A stretch of DNA of 15,353 bases from Porphyromonadaceae bacterium UBA3318. GTDB lineage: Bacteria; Bacteroidota; Bacteroidia; Bacteroidales; Muribaculaceae. The notes beneath the pieces were generated by a model. The model saw only the letters and a program-made list of their open reading frames with translations. It was not told the DNA's origin and did not search any database. Positions within the stretch are counted from its first letter, which is position 1. Each line of letters begins with the position of its first letter. Where the stretch lies: contig DESI01000019.1 in NCBI GenBank assembly GCA_002361235.1, forward strand, positions 1,753 through 17,105. Direction: 5' to 3'. Both the position numbers and the translations under genes were made by a program. This document shows, piece after piece, positions 7,001-14,769 of this stretch.

Positions 7001-7118
7001 GTTGTTTTGTTTAATTAGAGCGTGTTAAAAAATATTAATAAATCGCGTATCCTTTATATATCCCTTCAAAGAGCAGAATCCTTTGGACTGTCACTTGATT
7101 TGCCGACAAATCGGCGCG
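7001..7118. other. AT-rich spacer downstream of the helicase gene
   Basis: Between the helicase stop and the ncRNA promoter. A small stem GCCGA-TTTG-TCGGC (7102-7115, minus strand) sits right after the stop codon; it has no T-run and would be a weak terminator at best. The rest is AT-rich promoter flank. Confidence 0.4.
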
Positions 7119-10100
7119 TCAATCGGCGACGCGGACCAGCTGCGAGGCGGGGTCGTCCTCGAATACGTAGTAGAGCCAGCCGCGGACGGCGGTGTAGTGG
7201 GTGGTGTCCTTCAGATAGTCTACGTATCGCTTCACCTGGGCGTCGTGGCGACGGTCCATCCGTTTGCCGAATTTATAGTCCACGATGTCGGCCGAGCCGT
7301 CGGGCCATATCATGATGCGGTCGGGACGGCGCATGTCGTTGCGGTGATTGAGCAGCGGGCGTTCGGTCACGACGCGGCAGCCGCCTCCGAACCATCTGCG
7401 CACTTCGGCCGGGGCGTCGTGCAGGCGTTCGGAGAGTTTGTCCACATACGAGGCACCTTGTGGCACCAGGCCCAGGATGACGGCGCGGCGTATCTCGCGC
7501 GGCAGGTCGGCCAAAGTCACGACGCGCTCCATTATGCCGTGGCATACGTTGCCCATGGAGCGCGGGTCGCGGCTGTCATCGTCGTCGTAATCCTCGCTGT
7601 CCACATACTGGGTCAGGTTGTCCACGCGGCATTTGATGCTTTCGGGAGGCATGGCCGACATATATCCCCGTACGTTGCGCGCCTCCGGTTCGGGGTGTCC
7701 GGAATTTTCGGCCAGCCTCTTTTCCTCCTCGTGCCGTTTTCGGGCCAGGACGGTTTCAGCCGAGGGCTGTTCGCCGTATGTGACGGTCACGCCATCGTCG
7801 CTGTCGAATGAGTCCGGATAGCACAGGTGCTCCGCGGGAGTCCATTCATCGCGTCGCCACCGGCCGCCGTCGCATGTGTCACATTCCATAAAATCAAGTA
7901 CGAATCCGGCCAGGCTGCGCACCGGTTTGTCGGCATAATCCTTCTCCGGCATACGGTCGTAGACGTACAGTTCGTGCTTGGCGCGCGTCAACGCCACATA
8001 CAGCAGGTTGAGCGTGTCCATGGTCTCCAGGTCGTAGTTTTCGTACAGCAGGTCGCGCAGCGAAGTCTCCTTCAGCTTTTCCGTGACCTGCACGGGTACG
8101 TATGGAGGGAAGCGGTCATCAATGTCTTTGTCGGCGAGTTTCAGCTGCGACTTCGGTACCCAGCGCCATTCCTTGCCGCTGACGAAGTCGCCAAGCCTGG
8201 TCTTGTCCGACAGCGGATGGGTGATGATCACCACGGGGAACTCCAGACCTTTGGATTTGTGTGTGGTCATTATGGCGATGGCGTCCAGGTCCTCGGGCGA
8301 GGATATGGCCAGGGTGCGTTTCTTGCGTTCCCACCAGGCCAGGAAAGAGGGGAGGTCGGCCGGATGACCGTCGCAGTATTCGATGACGGCATCCTGGAAC
8401 GCCGCCAGGAACGCGGCCTGGTCTATGGCGAGCTGCCGGAATTCGCCGGCCATGAAATTGGCGATTATGGCCTCCACAAGCGCCGGCAGGGCGGTGGTCT
8501 GCATTTCGCGCAGCATATCGATGATGGGCGAGACGTCGAGCACCTCGTCCTGAATGCATTTCAGACACTCGTCGATTGATTTGTCGGGATGCATCTGACG
8601 GTACAGCAGTATGTGGCATTCCAGGTCGCGGATGTCGCCGGGACCCTTGTGTTCCGCTTCCTTGCCGTCATTGCGTCTGGGCATCGTGCTGCGGTTGATG
8701 GCTTCGAGTATGGTCACCACGTCGCGGACGGCCACGGAACTGGCCACCAACAGCGACTGCTCGCTGATGAACTCCAGTTCCGGCTGGTCGGGATCCTCCG
8801 GGTCGCGTTCCCTGTTGTATCGCTGCAGCCGTTCCACCATGGCCGTGCCGTCGGTGTTGGTGCGTGTCAATATGCAGATGTCCTTCTGACTGTAGCCGCG
8901 TTTCAGCGTGTCGAGAATCTTGGTCAATGCCTCGTCCTCGGGATTTTCGCCACGGCCCATGACGCGGACTTCGACATATCCCTGGCCTTTGCGCTGCGGT
9001 GTCTGGCAGACATTGCTGTACAGGTCGCCGAACTTACGGGCCACAGCCGCGCGACGTTCCGGATCATCGGGCGAGACAATCTCGCCGAGATGGCGTATGA
9101 TGAAACTGAACAGCGAATTGTTCCATTCCACAATCCGCGGGTCGGAGCGCCAGTTGGCGTTTTCCGACGGTCTGTGGCCGGCTATCTCCACGGCCCCGTC
9201 GCCGAACTCGCCGTTCAGCTCCCGCTCCACGCGGGTGTTGATCAGTTCCGGCTCGGCGTTGCGGAACCGGTATATGCTCTGCTTCGCGTCGCCGATTATC
9301 AGGTTGTCGTTGCCGCGCGACAGGCTCTCCCTGACCAAAGGGCTGAGATTGACCCACTGCATTTCGGATGTGTCCTGGAACTCGTCTATCAGCAGATGGT
9401 TCAGCATGGTGCCGAGACGTTCGTACACAAAGGGAGTGTCGGTGTCCTTGATGAACTTGTGCAGGATCATGGAAGTCTCGCCGAGTTCCATGGCCCCGTT
9501 CTCGCGCAGGTAGTCCAGGCGACGCTTCGACACGGCCTTGAGCAGCCCCAGGAAGGGGAAGCTGACACGCAGGGACTCCCACAATGTCTCGAACGAAGCC
9601 TGCCACAGTCCGTATGCTTCCTGCATCTTCAGGTAATGTTCCTTGCGCGCGGCCCAACGGCTGTCCTTGGCCACATTGGCCTCTATCGACTTCTTGCCCC
9701 AGAATTTGTCGGGGTCGAGGAATGTCACGCTTTTGAACCTGAGTGGCTTGAGCTGCAGTATCTTCCGGGCCGCGCCGAAGGGCTTGCCGGCATCCGTGCG
9801 CGTGGCCGTCAGCTGGTCCGGGTCGGTGGCCGTGTCTATGACAGCCTGCGCCTCGGCGGTCATGGCGCGGTAATGCAGTCTTTTCTCCTTATTATGTTTG
9901 TCCTCCAGCTCATTGTAGAGGTTCAGGATGTCGGTGTTGTCGTTCAGGTATTCCTCAAGTGTGCCGCGTATCTTGCGGAACTCCTCGTTGTCGATGCGCT
10001 GGAAGTCGGCGAGCAGGGACTGATAGGGCGTCGAGCTGTTGGGATGGCCGGACTCCCGTTTCTGGAATATGTTCCATGCCGTGCCCTCCTCGTTGTCCAT

Positions 10101-10655
10101 GATTCGTTGCAGCCATATCCTGATTTCGCGGGAATCCGGGTCACGGGGATTGTCTACGGCATCCAGCGCGCCGTTAAGGCCCATGCGCGACACGTAGTTG
10201 CTTTCAAGTTCCACCTGATAGGCGTCCATCACGCCGCACTCGTAAGCCAGCGTGCGGAGCACCAGCTGGAAGAACGAGTCGATGGTGGAGACGTTGAAGT
10301 CGGAATAATTGTTGAGCAGCATCTTCAGGGCGTTGCCTGCAATCTCGCTTATCTTCCCGGCCGGCACCTTGAATTCCTTCATGAAGTCGTCGAGATAATC
10401 CGGGCGGTCCGGGCCTCCGTTATAGTTGGCCAGGTCGTCCAGCTTGTCGATGATGCGCATCTGCATCTCGTTGGTGGCCTTGTTGGTGAAGGTGATGGCC
10501 AGTATGCGGCGAATGCCGTCCAGTATCTCGTCGTCGGTGCGCAGACGGTATGCGGACGCCCCTTCCGGCTTGACAGCGATCAGGAAGTGAATGAAATGCC
10601 GGGTCAAGGCGTACGTCTTGCCCGACCCGGCCGATGCTTTCTGTAGAGTCAACAT
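7119..10655 (-). CDS. AddA/RecB-like UvrD-family helicase with C-terminal PD-(D/E)XK nuclease
   Basis: An 1178-residue superfamily 1A helicase-nuclease, as in AddAB/RecBCD, which unwind and trim double-strand ends for recombination. Motifs appear in order: Walker A ASAGSGKT (7-14), Ia AITFTNKATNEM (about 53-64), II LLIDEFQDTS (about 419-428), III IIGDAKQSIYRFR, V MTTHKSKGLEFP (about 796-807), VI LYVALTRAKHELYVY (about 884-898). The nuclease part has GNVCHGIMERV (about 1035-1045), RPDRIMIW, then ADIVDYKFGK and QVKRYVDYL (about 1110-1145), so the D, D-x-K and Q-x-x-x-Y residues all seem present. ATG at 10655 has an AAGGAG at ideal distance. It is third in a unit after the thioredoxin-like and SUI1 genes (63-nt gap). 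The AddB-type partner often found next to it is not in the window. Confidence 0.92.
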   Translation of the reverse strand: MLTLQKASAGSGKTYALTRHFIHFLIAVKPEGASAYRLRTDDEILDGIRRILAITFTNKATNEMQMRIIDKLDDLANYNGGPDRPDYLDDFMKEFKVPAGKISEIAGNALKMLLNNYSDFNVSTIDSFFQLVLRTLAYECGVMDAYQVELESNYVSRMGLNGALDAVDNPRDPDSREIRIWLQRIMDNEEGTAWNIFQKRESGHPNSSTPYQSLLADFQRIDNEEFRKIRGTLEEYLNDNTDILNLYNELEDKHNKEKRLHYRAMTAEAQAVIDTATDPDQLTATRTDAGKPFGAARKILQLKPLRFKSVTFLDPDKFWGKKSIEANVAKDSRWAARKEHYLKMQEAYGLWQASFETLWESLRVSFPFLGLLKAVSKRRLDYLRENGAMELGETSMILHKFIKDTDTPFVYERLGTMLNHLLIDEFQDTSEMQWVNLSPLVRESLSRGNDNLIIGDAKQSIYRFRNAEPELINTRVERELNGEFGDGAVEIAGHRPSENANWRSDPRIVEWNNSLFSFIIRHLGEIVSPDDPERRAAVARKFGDLYSNVCQTPQRKGQGYVEVRVMGRGENPEDEALTKILDTLKRGYSQKDICILTRTNTDGTAMVERLQRYNRERDPEDPDQPELEFISEQSLLVASSVAVRDVVTILEAINRSTMPRRNDGKEAEHKGPGDIRDLECHILLYRQMHPDKSIDECLKCIQDEVLDVSPIIDMLREMQTTALPALVEAIIANFMAGEFRQLAIDQAAFLAAFQDAVIEYCDGHPADLPSFLAWWERKKRTLAISSPEDLDAIAIMTTHKSKGLEFPVVIITHPLSDKTRLGDFVSGKEWRWVPKSQLKLADKDIDDRFPPYVPVQVTEKLKETSLRDLLYENYDLETMDTLNLLYVALTRAKHELYVYDRMPEKDYADKPVRSLAGFVLDFMECDTCDGGRWRRDEWTPAEHLCYPDSFDSDDGVTVTYGEQPSAETVLARKRHEEEKRLAENSGHPEPEARNVRGYMSAMPPESIKCRVDNLTQYVDSEDYDDDDSRDPRSMGNVCHGIMERVVTLADLPREIRRAVILGLVPQGASYVDKLSERLHDAPAEVRRWFGGGCRVVTERPLLNHRNDMRRPDRIMIWPDGSADIVDYKFGKRMDRRHDAQVKRYVDYLKDTTHYTAVRGWLYYVFEDDPASQLVRVAD

Positions 10656-10661
10656 ATTCCG

Positions 10662-10667
10662 CTCCTT
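10662..10667 (-). promoter_or_regulatory. Canonical Shine-Dalgarno before the helicase gene
   Basis: AAGGAG lies 6 nt before ATG 10655 on the minus strand. Most starts in this window have only A-rich leaders, as is normal in Bacteroidetes, so this one stands out and confirms the start. Confidence 0.6.
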
Positions 10668-10718
10668 AATTATAAGATTTTAGAAGCTATTAACCGACTG
10701 ATATGTAGTATCTAATAT

Positions 10719-11060
10719 CTACCCTTTGACTTTATATCCCATGTCCGTGAGGGCCTCCTTGACCTTGGCAAGCAGATTGCCCTGAATCAGAATCTCGCCG
10801 CCACGGGCGGAGCCGCCCACGCCGAGCCGGCGTTTCAGTTGACGCGCCACTTCCTGCAGCGTCTCGTCCGGGCAGTCGAATCCCTCCACGATGGTGGCGG
10901 TCTTTCCGGCACGTCCCTTTTTTTCTATCAGGACATGCACGGGAGATTTCTGCACCGTCTTTGAGTCGGCAGGCGCAGCTTCGGTTTCGGGAGCGTCCGG
11001 TTCTCCTTCGGGCAGGTTGCCCTCCTGAAGCAGTGACCCCAAGGCGTCTTTCCAGTCCAT
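10719..11060 (-). CDS. yciH: SUI1-domain protein, YciH-type translation factor homologue
   Basis: A 113-residue protein with an acidic, probably disordered N-terminus (about 1-38) and a SUI1/eIF1 domain. The domain covers VHVLIEKKGRAGKTATIVEGF (about 42-62), then LKRRLGVGGSARGG (about 75-88) and EILIQGN (89-95). The basic loop and 'GvGGsa..geI.iQG' stretch are hallmark residues. Bacterial YciH is thought to influence initiation fidelity on unusual start codons or leaderless messages; the exact role is unclear. ATG 11060 is chosen, 2 nt after the stop of the preceding gene; a TTG at 11066 would overlap that stop and add two residues. Co-transcribed with the thioredoxin-like lipoprotein gene ahead and probably with the helicase behind. 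Confidence 0.92.
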   Translation of the reverse strand: MDWKDALGSLLQEGNLPEGEPDAPETEAAPADSKTVQKSPVHVLIEKKGRAGKTATIVEGFDCPDETLQEVARQLKRRLGVGGSARGGEILIQGNLLAKVKEALTDMGYKVKG

Positions 11061-11062
11061 GA

Positions 11063-12148
11063 TCAATAGGATGCTAATTTCTTGTTCAGCTCGTCGAGGG
11101 TCTGGGCGCGGTCGCGCAGGTCGCCTCCGGCGTCATAGATGAAGAATGCCGGGAGCTGGCCCACGTTGTAGTCGCGCAGGGCGTTGGAGTGGGCGCCGGT
11201 GGGATCCACCACAGTGATCCATGGCAGGTTGCGCGCGGCCTCGCGCCAGGCGTATTGGTCGGCGTCGAAGCTGATGTGATAGAACTGCACCGCGCCCCCC
11301 TTGCGCTGATATATCTGCGCCAGCTCGCGGTTGAACGCCGGCGATTCCTCCATGTTCATCATGGCGAATACCACCACCACGGGCTTCCCTTTGCCCACCA
11401 GGTCCGACAGCTTCACGTTCTGCTCCTTCTCGTTGGGCAGCTCGATGTCAAGCACCTTGAGTTCCGGCGCGCTTATCACCTTGCGCTTGCCCTGGGCGGT
11501 GTTGCGCTGCTTCAGGGCGTTCAGTGCGGCGTCGCGCACCATCTTGCCGTGGGGGTCGTTCGGGCGGTACTGCTCGAACTGTGTGGCCACGGCGGCATAA
11601 TACTTGGCATCGTCATGGTCGGTGGCATCGAACAGCGGTTTGTCGCCCACTGTCTTGGTCAGCACGTAATAGCTCAGGATGGAACCCTGGCTGTCCATGA
11701 TGTATTTGGAATATACCTGGCGCTTGAAGCCCTCGGCGTCCTTTTGGGAGGAAGCCGCATACTTCATCACCTCCTTCTCGAAGGCGTCCAGGCGTTCGGC
11801 CTGCGGAGTGCCCGACAGCTTGAAGTCGCTACCGTATTTGTCGGCGCTGGTCTCGATGCGCACGGTCTCCACCGAGTCGACGGGGAAGTAGATGGAGTTT
11901 TCGCCCAGGGTCAGACGGTAGATTTCAGGGCTGGCCGGGGCCTCGTACTTCAGCGAGAAGTCGCCGTTCTTGCCGACCTTGACCGAATCGAGCACGGTCC
12001 AGCGCCCCGCGAAGTCCGGCTTGGCCAGAATCAGGGTCTTGCCCTCGCCGCCATATACTTCACCTTCTACCTTGAATTTCGGATTGTTGTCGCACGCCGT
12101 CATCAGCAACGCTATGCCGGCGGCCGCCATGATGTATCTTGTTTTCAT
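11063..12148 (-). CDS. DUF4369/thioredoxin-fold lipoprotein lacking the CXXC motif
   Basis: A 361-residue lipoprotein: the lipobox LMTAC gives C19, followed by DNN, a somewhat acidic start. Residues 24-115 match the DUF4369 beta domain typical of Bacteroidetes (FKVEGEVYGGEGKTLILAK, TVLDSVKVGKNGDFSLKY). Residues 230-361 follow the TlpA/AhpC thioredoxin fold: VVVVFAMMNMEESPAFNREL (257-276), YHISFDAD (290-297), WITVVD (310-315) and the cis-proline loop VGQLPAFFIYDAGG (329-342). At the place of the usual WCxxC stands FAMMNMEESP, so no redox cysteines remain; the only cysteine is the lipid anchor. It is therefore unlikely to be an oxidoreductase and may bind partners instead. First gene of its unit; leader about 33 nt from the promoter at 12188-12219. 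Confidence 0.9.
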   Translation of the reverse strand: MKTRYIMAAAGIALLMTACDNNPKFKVEGEVYGGEGKTLILAKPDFAGRWTVLDSVKVGKNGDFSLKYEAPASPEIYRLTLGENSIYFPVDSVETVRIETSADKYGSDFKLSGTPQAERLDAFEKEVMKYAASSQKDAEGFKRQVYSKYIMDSQGSILSYYVLTKTVGDKPLFDATDHDDAKYYAAVATQFEQYRPNDPHGKMVRDAALNALKQRNTAQGKRKVISAPELKVLDIELPNEKEQNVKLSDLVGKGKPVVVVFAMMNMEESPAFNRELAQIYQRKGGAVQFYHISFDADQYAWREAARNLPWITVVDPTGAHSNALRDYNVGQLPAFFIYDAGGDLRDRAQTLDELNKKLASY

Positions 12149-12187
12149 TGGATTTTCCGGAATAATATCAGTGTTAGTTAGTCACCA

Positions 12188-12219
12188 CAAAGTTAGCATA
12201 AATCCGATAAAAAACCAAA
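12188..12219 (-). promoter_or_regulatory. Leftward promoter for the lipoprotein-SUI1-helicase unit
   Basis: Minus strand: TTTG (12216-12219), 20 nt, TAACTTTG (12188-12195), an exact match to the Bacteroidetes consensus. It would start transcription near 12181, giving a leader of about 33 nt before ATG 12148. Confidence 0.85.
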
Positions 12220-12220
12220 G

Positions 12221-12252
12221 TTTGCGAAAATAAGGAATTTTTGTTAACTTTG
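12221..12252 (+). promoter_or_regulatory. Rightward promoter for pnp
   Basis: Plus strand: TTTG (12221-12224), 20 nt, TAACTTTG (12245-12252), identical in -7 sequence and spacing to the opposing promoter. The two -33 elements are separated by a single G at 12220. Transcription would begin near 12258, leaving a leader of about 112 nt. Confidence 0.85.
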
Positions 12253-12258
12253 CGGAGT

Positions 12259-12370
12259 TTTGCACAAAATGTAGCAGGTTGGCACGAAATGTGTAAGATT
12301 CAACGAACTAACGCGGACTCGCCGCGTGGTGTTACGACGAGATTAACGAATAGCGAAACAATAAAGATTT
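12259..12370 (+). promoter_or_regulatory. pnp 5' leader with hairpin and direct repeats
   Basis: The leader carries an 11-base near-repeat 20 nt apart (GCACAAAATGT at 12262, GCACGAAATGT at 12282) and a 6-bp GC stem ACGCGG (12311-12316) / CCGCGT (12322-12327) with loop ACTCG. In E. coli, pnp represses itself through a leader hairpin cut by RNase III; a similar role here is only inferred. Confidence 0.4.
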
Positions 12371-14704
12371 ATGAATCCAATCAAGAAGAGCATCAAGCTG
12401 CCCGACGGGCGTGAGATCACGCTGGAGACCGGGAAGCTGGCCAAGCAGGCCGACGGTGCTGTAGAGTTGCGCATGGGCAACACGATGTTGCTTGCAACCG
12501 TATGTTCGGCCCGCGAGGCCGGCGAGGGCGTGGACTTCATGCCCCTGACTGTAGAGTACAAAGAAAAATACGCATCCATCGGACGTTATCCCGGTGGATT
12601 CCTTAAGAGGGAAGGCCGTAGCAACGACTACGAGATTCTGACTTCCCGTCTTGTAGACCGCGTGCTGCGTCCTCTTTTCCCCGACAACTATCATGCAGAG
12701 ACGTTTGTGAACGTGACGCTGTTCTCGGCCGACGAGAACGACGCTCCCGACGCGCTGGCAGGTCTGGCCGCATCGGCCGCCCTGGCTGTGAGCGACATCC
12801 CCTTCAACGGCCCTATCTCCGAGGTGCGTGTGGCCCGCGTCGACGGCGAATGGGTCATAAACCCCACTTTCGACCAGATAGCCAAGTCCGATATCGAACT
12901 GATGGTAGGCGCCACCTACGACAACATCATGATGGTGGAGGGAGAGCTTGACGAGGCCAGCGAGGCCGAGCTGCTCGAAGCCCTGAAGGTGGCTCACGAG
13001 GAGATCAAGAAGCAGTGCAAGGTGGTGATGGAGCTGGAGAAAGAAGCCGGCAAGGAGACCAAGCGCGAATACAACCACGAAATAAACGACGAGGCACTGC
13101 GCGCCGACGTTCGCGAGAAGTGCTACGACAAGGCATACGCCATAGCCAAGACCGGCAGCGCCGACAAGCACTGGCGCATGGACTCGTTCGACGCCATCCG
13201 CGACGAGTACATCGCCAACCTCCCCGAGATGACCGAGGAGCAGCTGGCCCTCTACACCGAGGATCAGCGCATCGCCATGGTGAAGCGTTACTACCACGAC
13301 GTGGAGAAAGAGGCAATGCGCCGCTGCGTTCTGGACGAGGGCATCCGTCTCGACGGCCGCAAGACCGACGAGATCCGTCCCATCTGGTGCGAGGTGGACT
13401 ATCTGCCCGGCCCTCACGGAGCCGCTATCTTCACCCGTGGCGAGACCCAGGCCCTGGTGACAACCACCCTCGGCACCACGCTCGACGAGAAGATTGTGGA
13501 CAATGTGCTGGACCAGAGCAAGGAGCGTTTCCTGCTGCACTATAACTTCCCTCCCTTCTCCACAGGCGAGGCCAAGGCACAGCGTGGCGTGGGACGTCGT
13601 GAGATCGGTCACGGCAACCTGGCACACCGCGCCCTGAAGCGCATGTTCCCCGACAACTTCCCCTACACCTGCCGCATCGTCAGCGATATCCTGGAGTCGA
13701 ACGGCAGCTCGTCCATGGCCACCGTATGCGGCGGCACGCTGTCGCTGCTCGACGCCGGCGTCAAGATGAAGCGTCCCGTAGCCGGCGTGGCGATGGGTCT
13801 GATTTCCGATCCCGGCAACGTGAAGTATGCCATCCTGAGCGACATCCTCGGTGACGAGGACCACCTCGGCGACATGGACTTCAAGGTGACCGGCACCGAG
13901 AAGGGTATCACAGCCACCCAGATGGATATCAAGTGCGACGGACTGAGCTACGAGGTGCTGGAGAAGGCACTGAACCAGGCCCGCGACGGCCGTATGCACA
14001 TCCTCAACATAATCCACGACACCATCCCCGAGGCCCGCGAGGACTACAAGCCCCACGTACCGCGTCTGGTCACTCTGGATATACCGAAGGAGATGATCGG
14101 TGCCGTTATCGGCCCGCAGGGTAAGGTGATACAGGGCATTCAGGAGGAGACCGGCACCACCATCAGCATCGACGAGGACGAGAATACCGGCCTGGGCCAT
14201 GTGGAGATCGCCTCCAAGGACAAGGCCAGCATCGACGCCGCCCTTGCCAAGATCAAGGCTATCGTGGCACAGCCCGAAGAGGGCGAGGTTTACGACGGAA
14301 CCGTACGTTCCATCCTCGACTTCGGAGCGTTCGTCGAGTTCATGCCCGGCCGCGACGGACTGCTGCATATCTCCGAGATTTCGTGGGATCGCCTCGACTC
14401 GATGGAGAACAGCGGCCTGAAGGAAGGCGACAAGATCCAGGTGAAGCTGATAGAGATCGACAAGAAGACCGGCAAATACCGTCTGTCGACCCGCGTACTG
14501 ACTCCGAAGCCCGAAGGTTATGTTGAGCGCGAGGCACGTCCCCGACGCGAAGGCGGCGACCGCGGACCGCGCCCGCAGCGCAACGGCGACCGCGCACCCC
14601 GCGGCGACCGAGGTGACCGTGGCGACCGTGGACCCCGCAACGACCGCGGACCCCGTCCCCAGCGCACCTTCACACCCCGCGACAAGAACAACAACGAGGA
14701 TTAA
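12371..14704 (+). CDS. pnp: Polynucleotide phosphorylase (polyribonucleotide nucleotidyltransferase)
   Basis: A 777-residue 3'-5' exoribonuclease that degrades RNA with phosphate, releasing nucleoside diphosphates; it can also add tails. Order: first RNase PH domain (about 1-140, with GRYPGGFLKREGR near 72-84), helical domain (about 240-320), second RNase PH domain (about 330-560), KH (about 566-625, VIGPQGKVIQGI), S1 (about 637-707, GAFVEFMPGRDGLLHISEI). The catalytic residues in DILGDEDHLGDMDFK (491-505) correspond to E. coli D486, D492 and K494, here D497, D503 and K505. The tail from about 719 is an Arg/Gly/Pro-rich extension rich in RGD and RGP repeats, longer than in E. coli, likely disordered and RNA-binding. 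ATG 12371 begins the typical MNPIKKSIKLPDGREI. It stands alone, without rpsO. Confidence 0.98.
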   Translation: MNPIKKSIKLPDGREITLETGKLAKQADGAVELRMGNTMLLATVCSAREAGEGVDFMPLTVEYKEKYASIGRYPGGFLKREGRSNDYEILTSRLVDRVLRPLFPDNYHAETFVNVTLFSADENDAPDALAGLAASAALAVSDIPFNGPISEVRVARVDGEWVINPTFDQIAKSDIELMVGATYDNIMMVEGELDEASEAELLEALKVAHEEIKKQCKVVMELEKEAGKETKREYNHEINDEALRADVREKCYDKAYAIAKTGSADKHWRMDSFDAIRDEYIANLPEMTEEQLALYTEDQRIAMVKRYYHDVEKEAMRRCVLDEGIRLDGRKTDEIRPIWCEVDYLPGPHGAAIFTRGETQALVTTTLGTTLDEKIVDNVLDQSKERFLLHYNFPPFSTGEAKAQRGVGRREIGHGNLAHRALKRMFPDNFPYTCRIVSDILESNGSSSMATVCGGTLSLLDAGVKMKRPVAGVAMGLISDPGNVKYAILSDILGDEDHLGDMDFKVTGTEKGITATQMDIKCDGLSYEVLEKALNQARDGRMHILNIIHDTIPEAREDYKPHVPRLVTLDIPKEMIGAVIGPQGKVIQGIQEETGTTISIDEDENTGLGHVEIASKDKASIDAALAKIKAIVAQPEEGEVYDGTVRSILDFGAFVEFMPGRDGLLHISEISWDRLDSMENSGLKEGDKIQVKLIEIDKKTGKYRLSTRVLTPKPEGYVEREARPRREGGDRGPRPQRNGDRAPRGDRGDRGDRGPRNDRGPRPQRTFTPRDKNNNED
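14602..14637 (+). repeat. 9-bp tandem repeat coding for RGD units in the pnp tail
   Basis: Four units read CGGCGACCG, AGGTGACCG, TGGCGACCG and TGGACCCCG, encoding RGD, RGD, RGD and RGP in frame. Repeat number could change without breaking the frame, so tail length may vary among strains. Confidence 0.6.
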
Positions 14705-14726
14705 CCCCCTCCCCGCAACCCCATAA

Positions 14727-14768
14727 AACCGGGCCGACATCATCCGATGCCGGCCCGGTTCGCTTTTT
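14727..14768 (+). terminator. Strong intrinsic terminator of pnp
   Basis: AACCGGGCCG (14727-14736) pairs perfectly with CGGCCCGGTT (14751-14760); an inner CATC/GATG stem closes an ATCC loop, with one mismatch between stems. CGC and five T's (14764-14768) follow, 22 nt after the pnp stop. A short TTTT on the other side lets it also work leftward. Confidence 0.93.
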
Positions 14769-14769
14769 A

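Noticed and set aside
6623..7118. tRNA, tmRNA, RNase P or SRP RNA
   Set aside because: No T-loop GTTCGA with CCA end, no tmRNA start or end, no conserved RNase P blocks and no SRP GGAA-type core were found on either strand.
8589..10646. 685-codon open frame on the plus strand opposite the helicase gene
   Set aside because: Antisense shadow of the helicase coding strand; no recognisable domain and skewed residue use.
12332..14743. 803-codon open frame on the minus strand opposite pnp
   Set aside because: It is an antisense shadow of the GC-rich pnp gene: composition is low-complexity (H, L, V, G-rich) and no domain is visible, whereas pnp on the plus strand is complete with all motifs.
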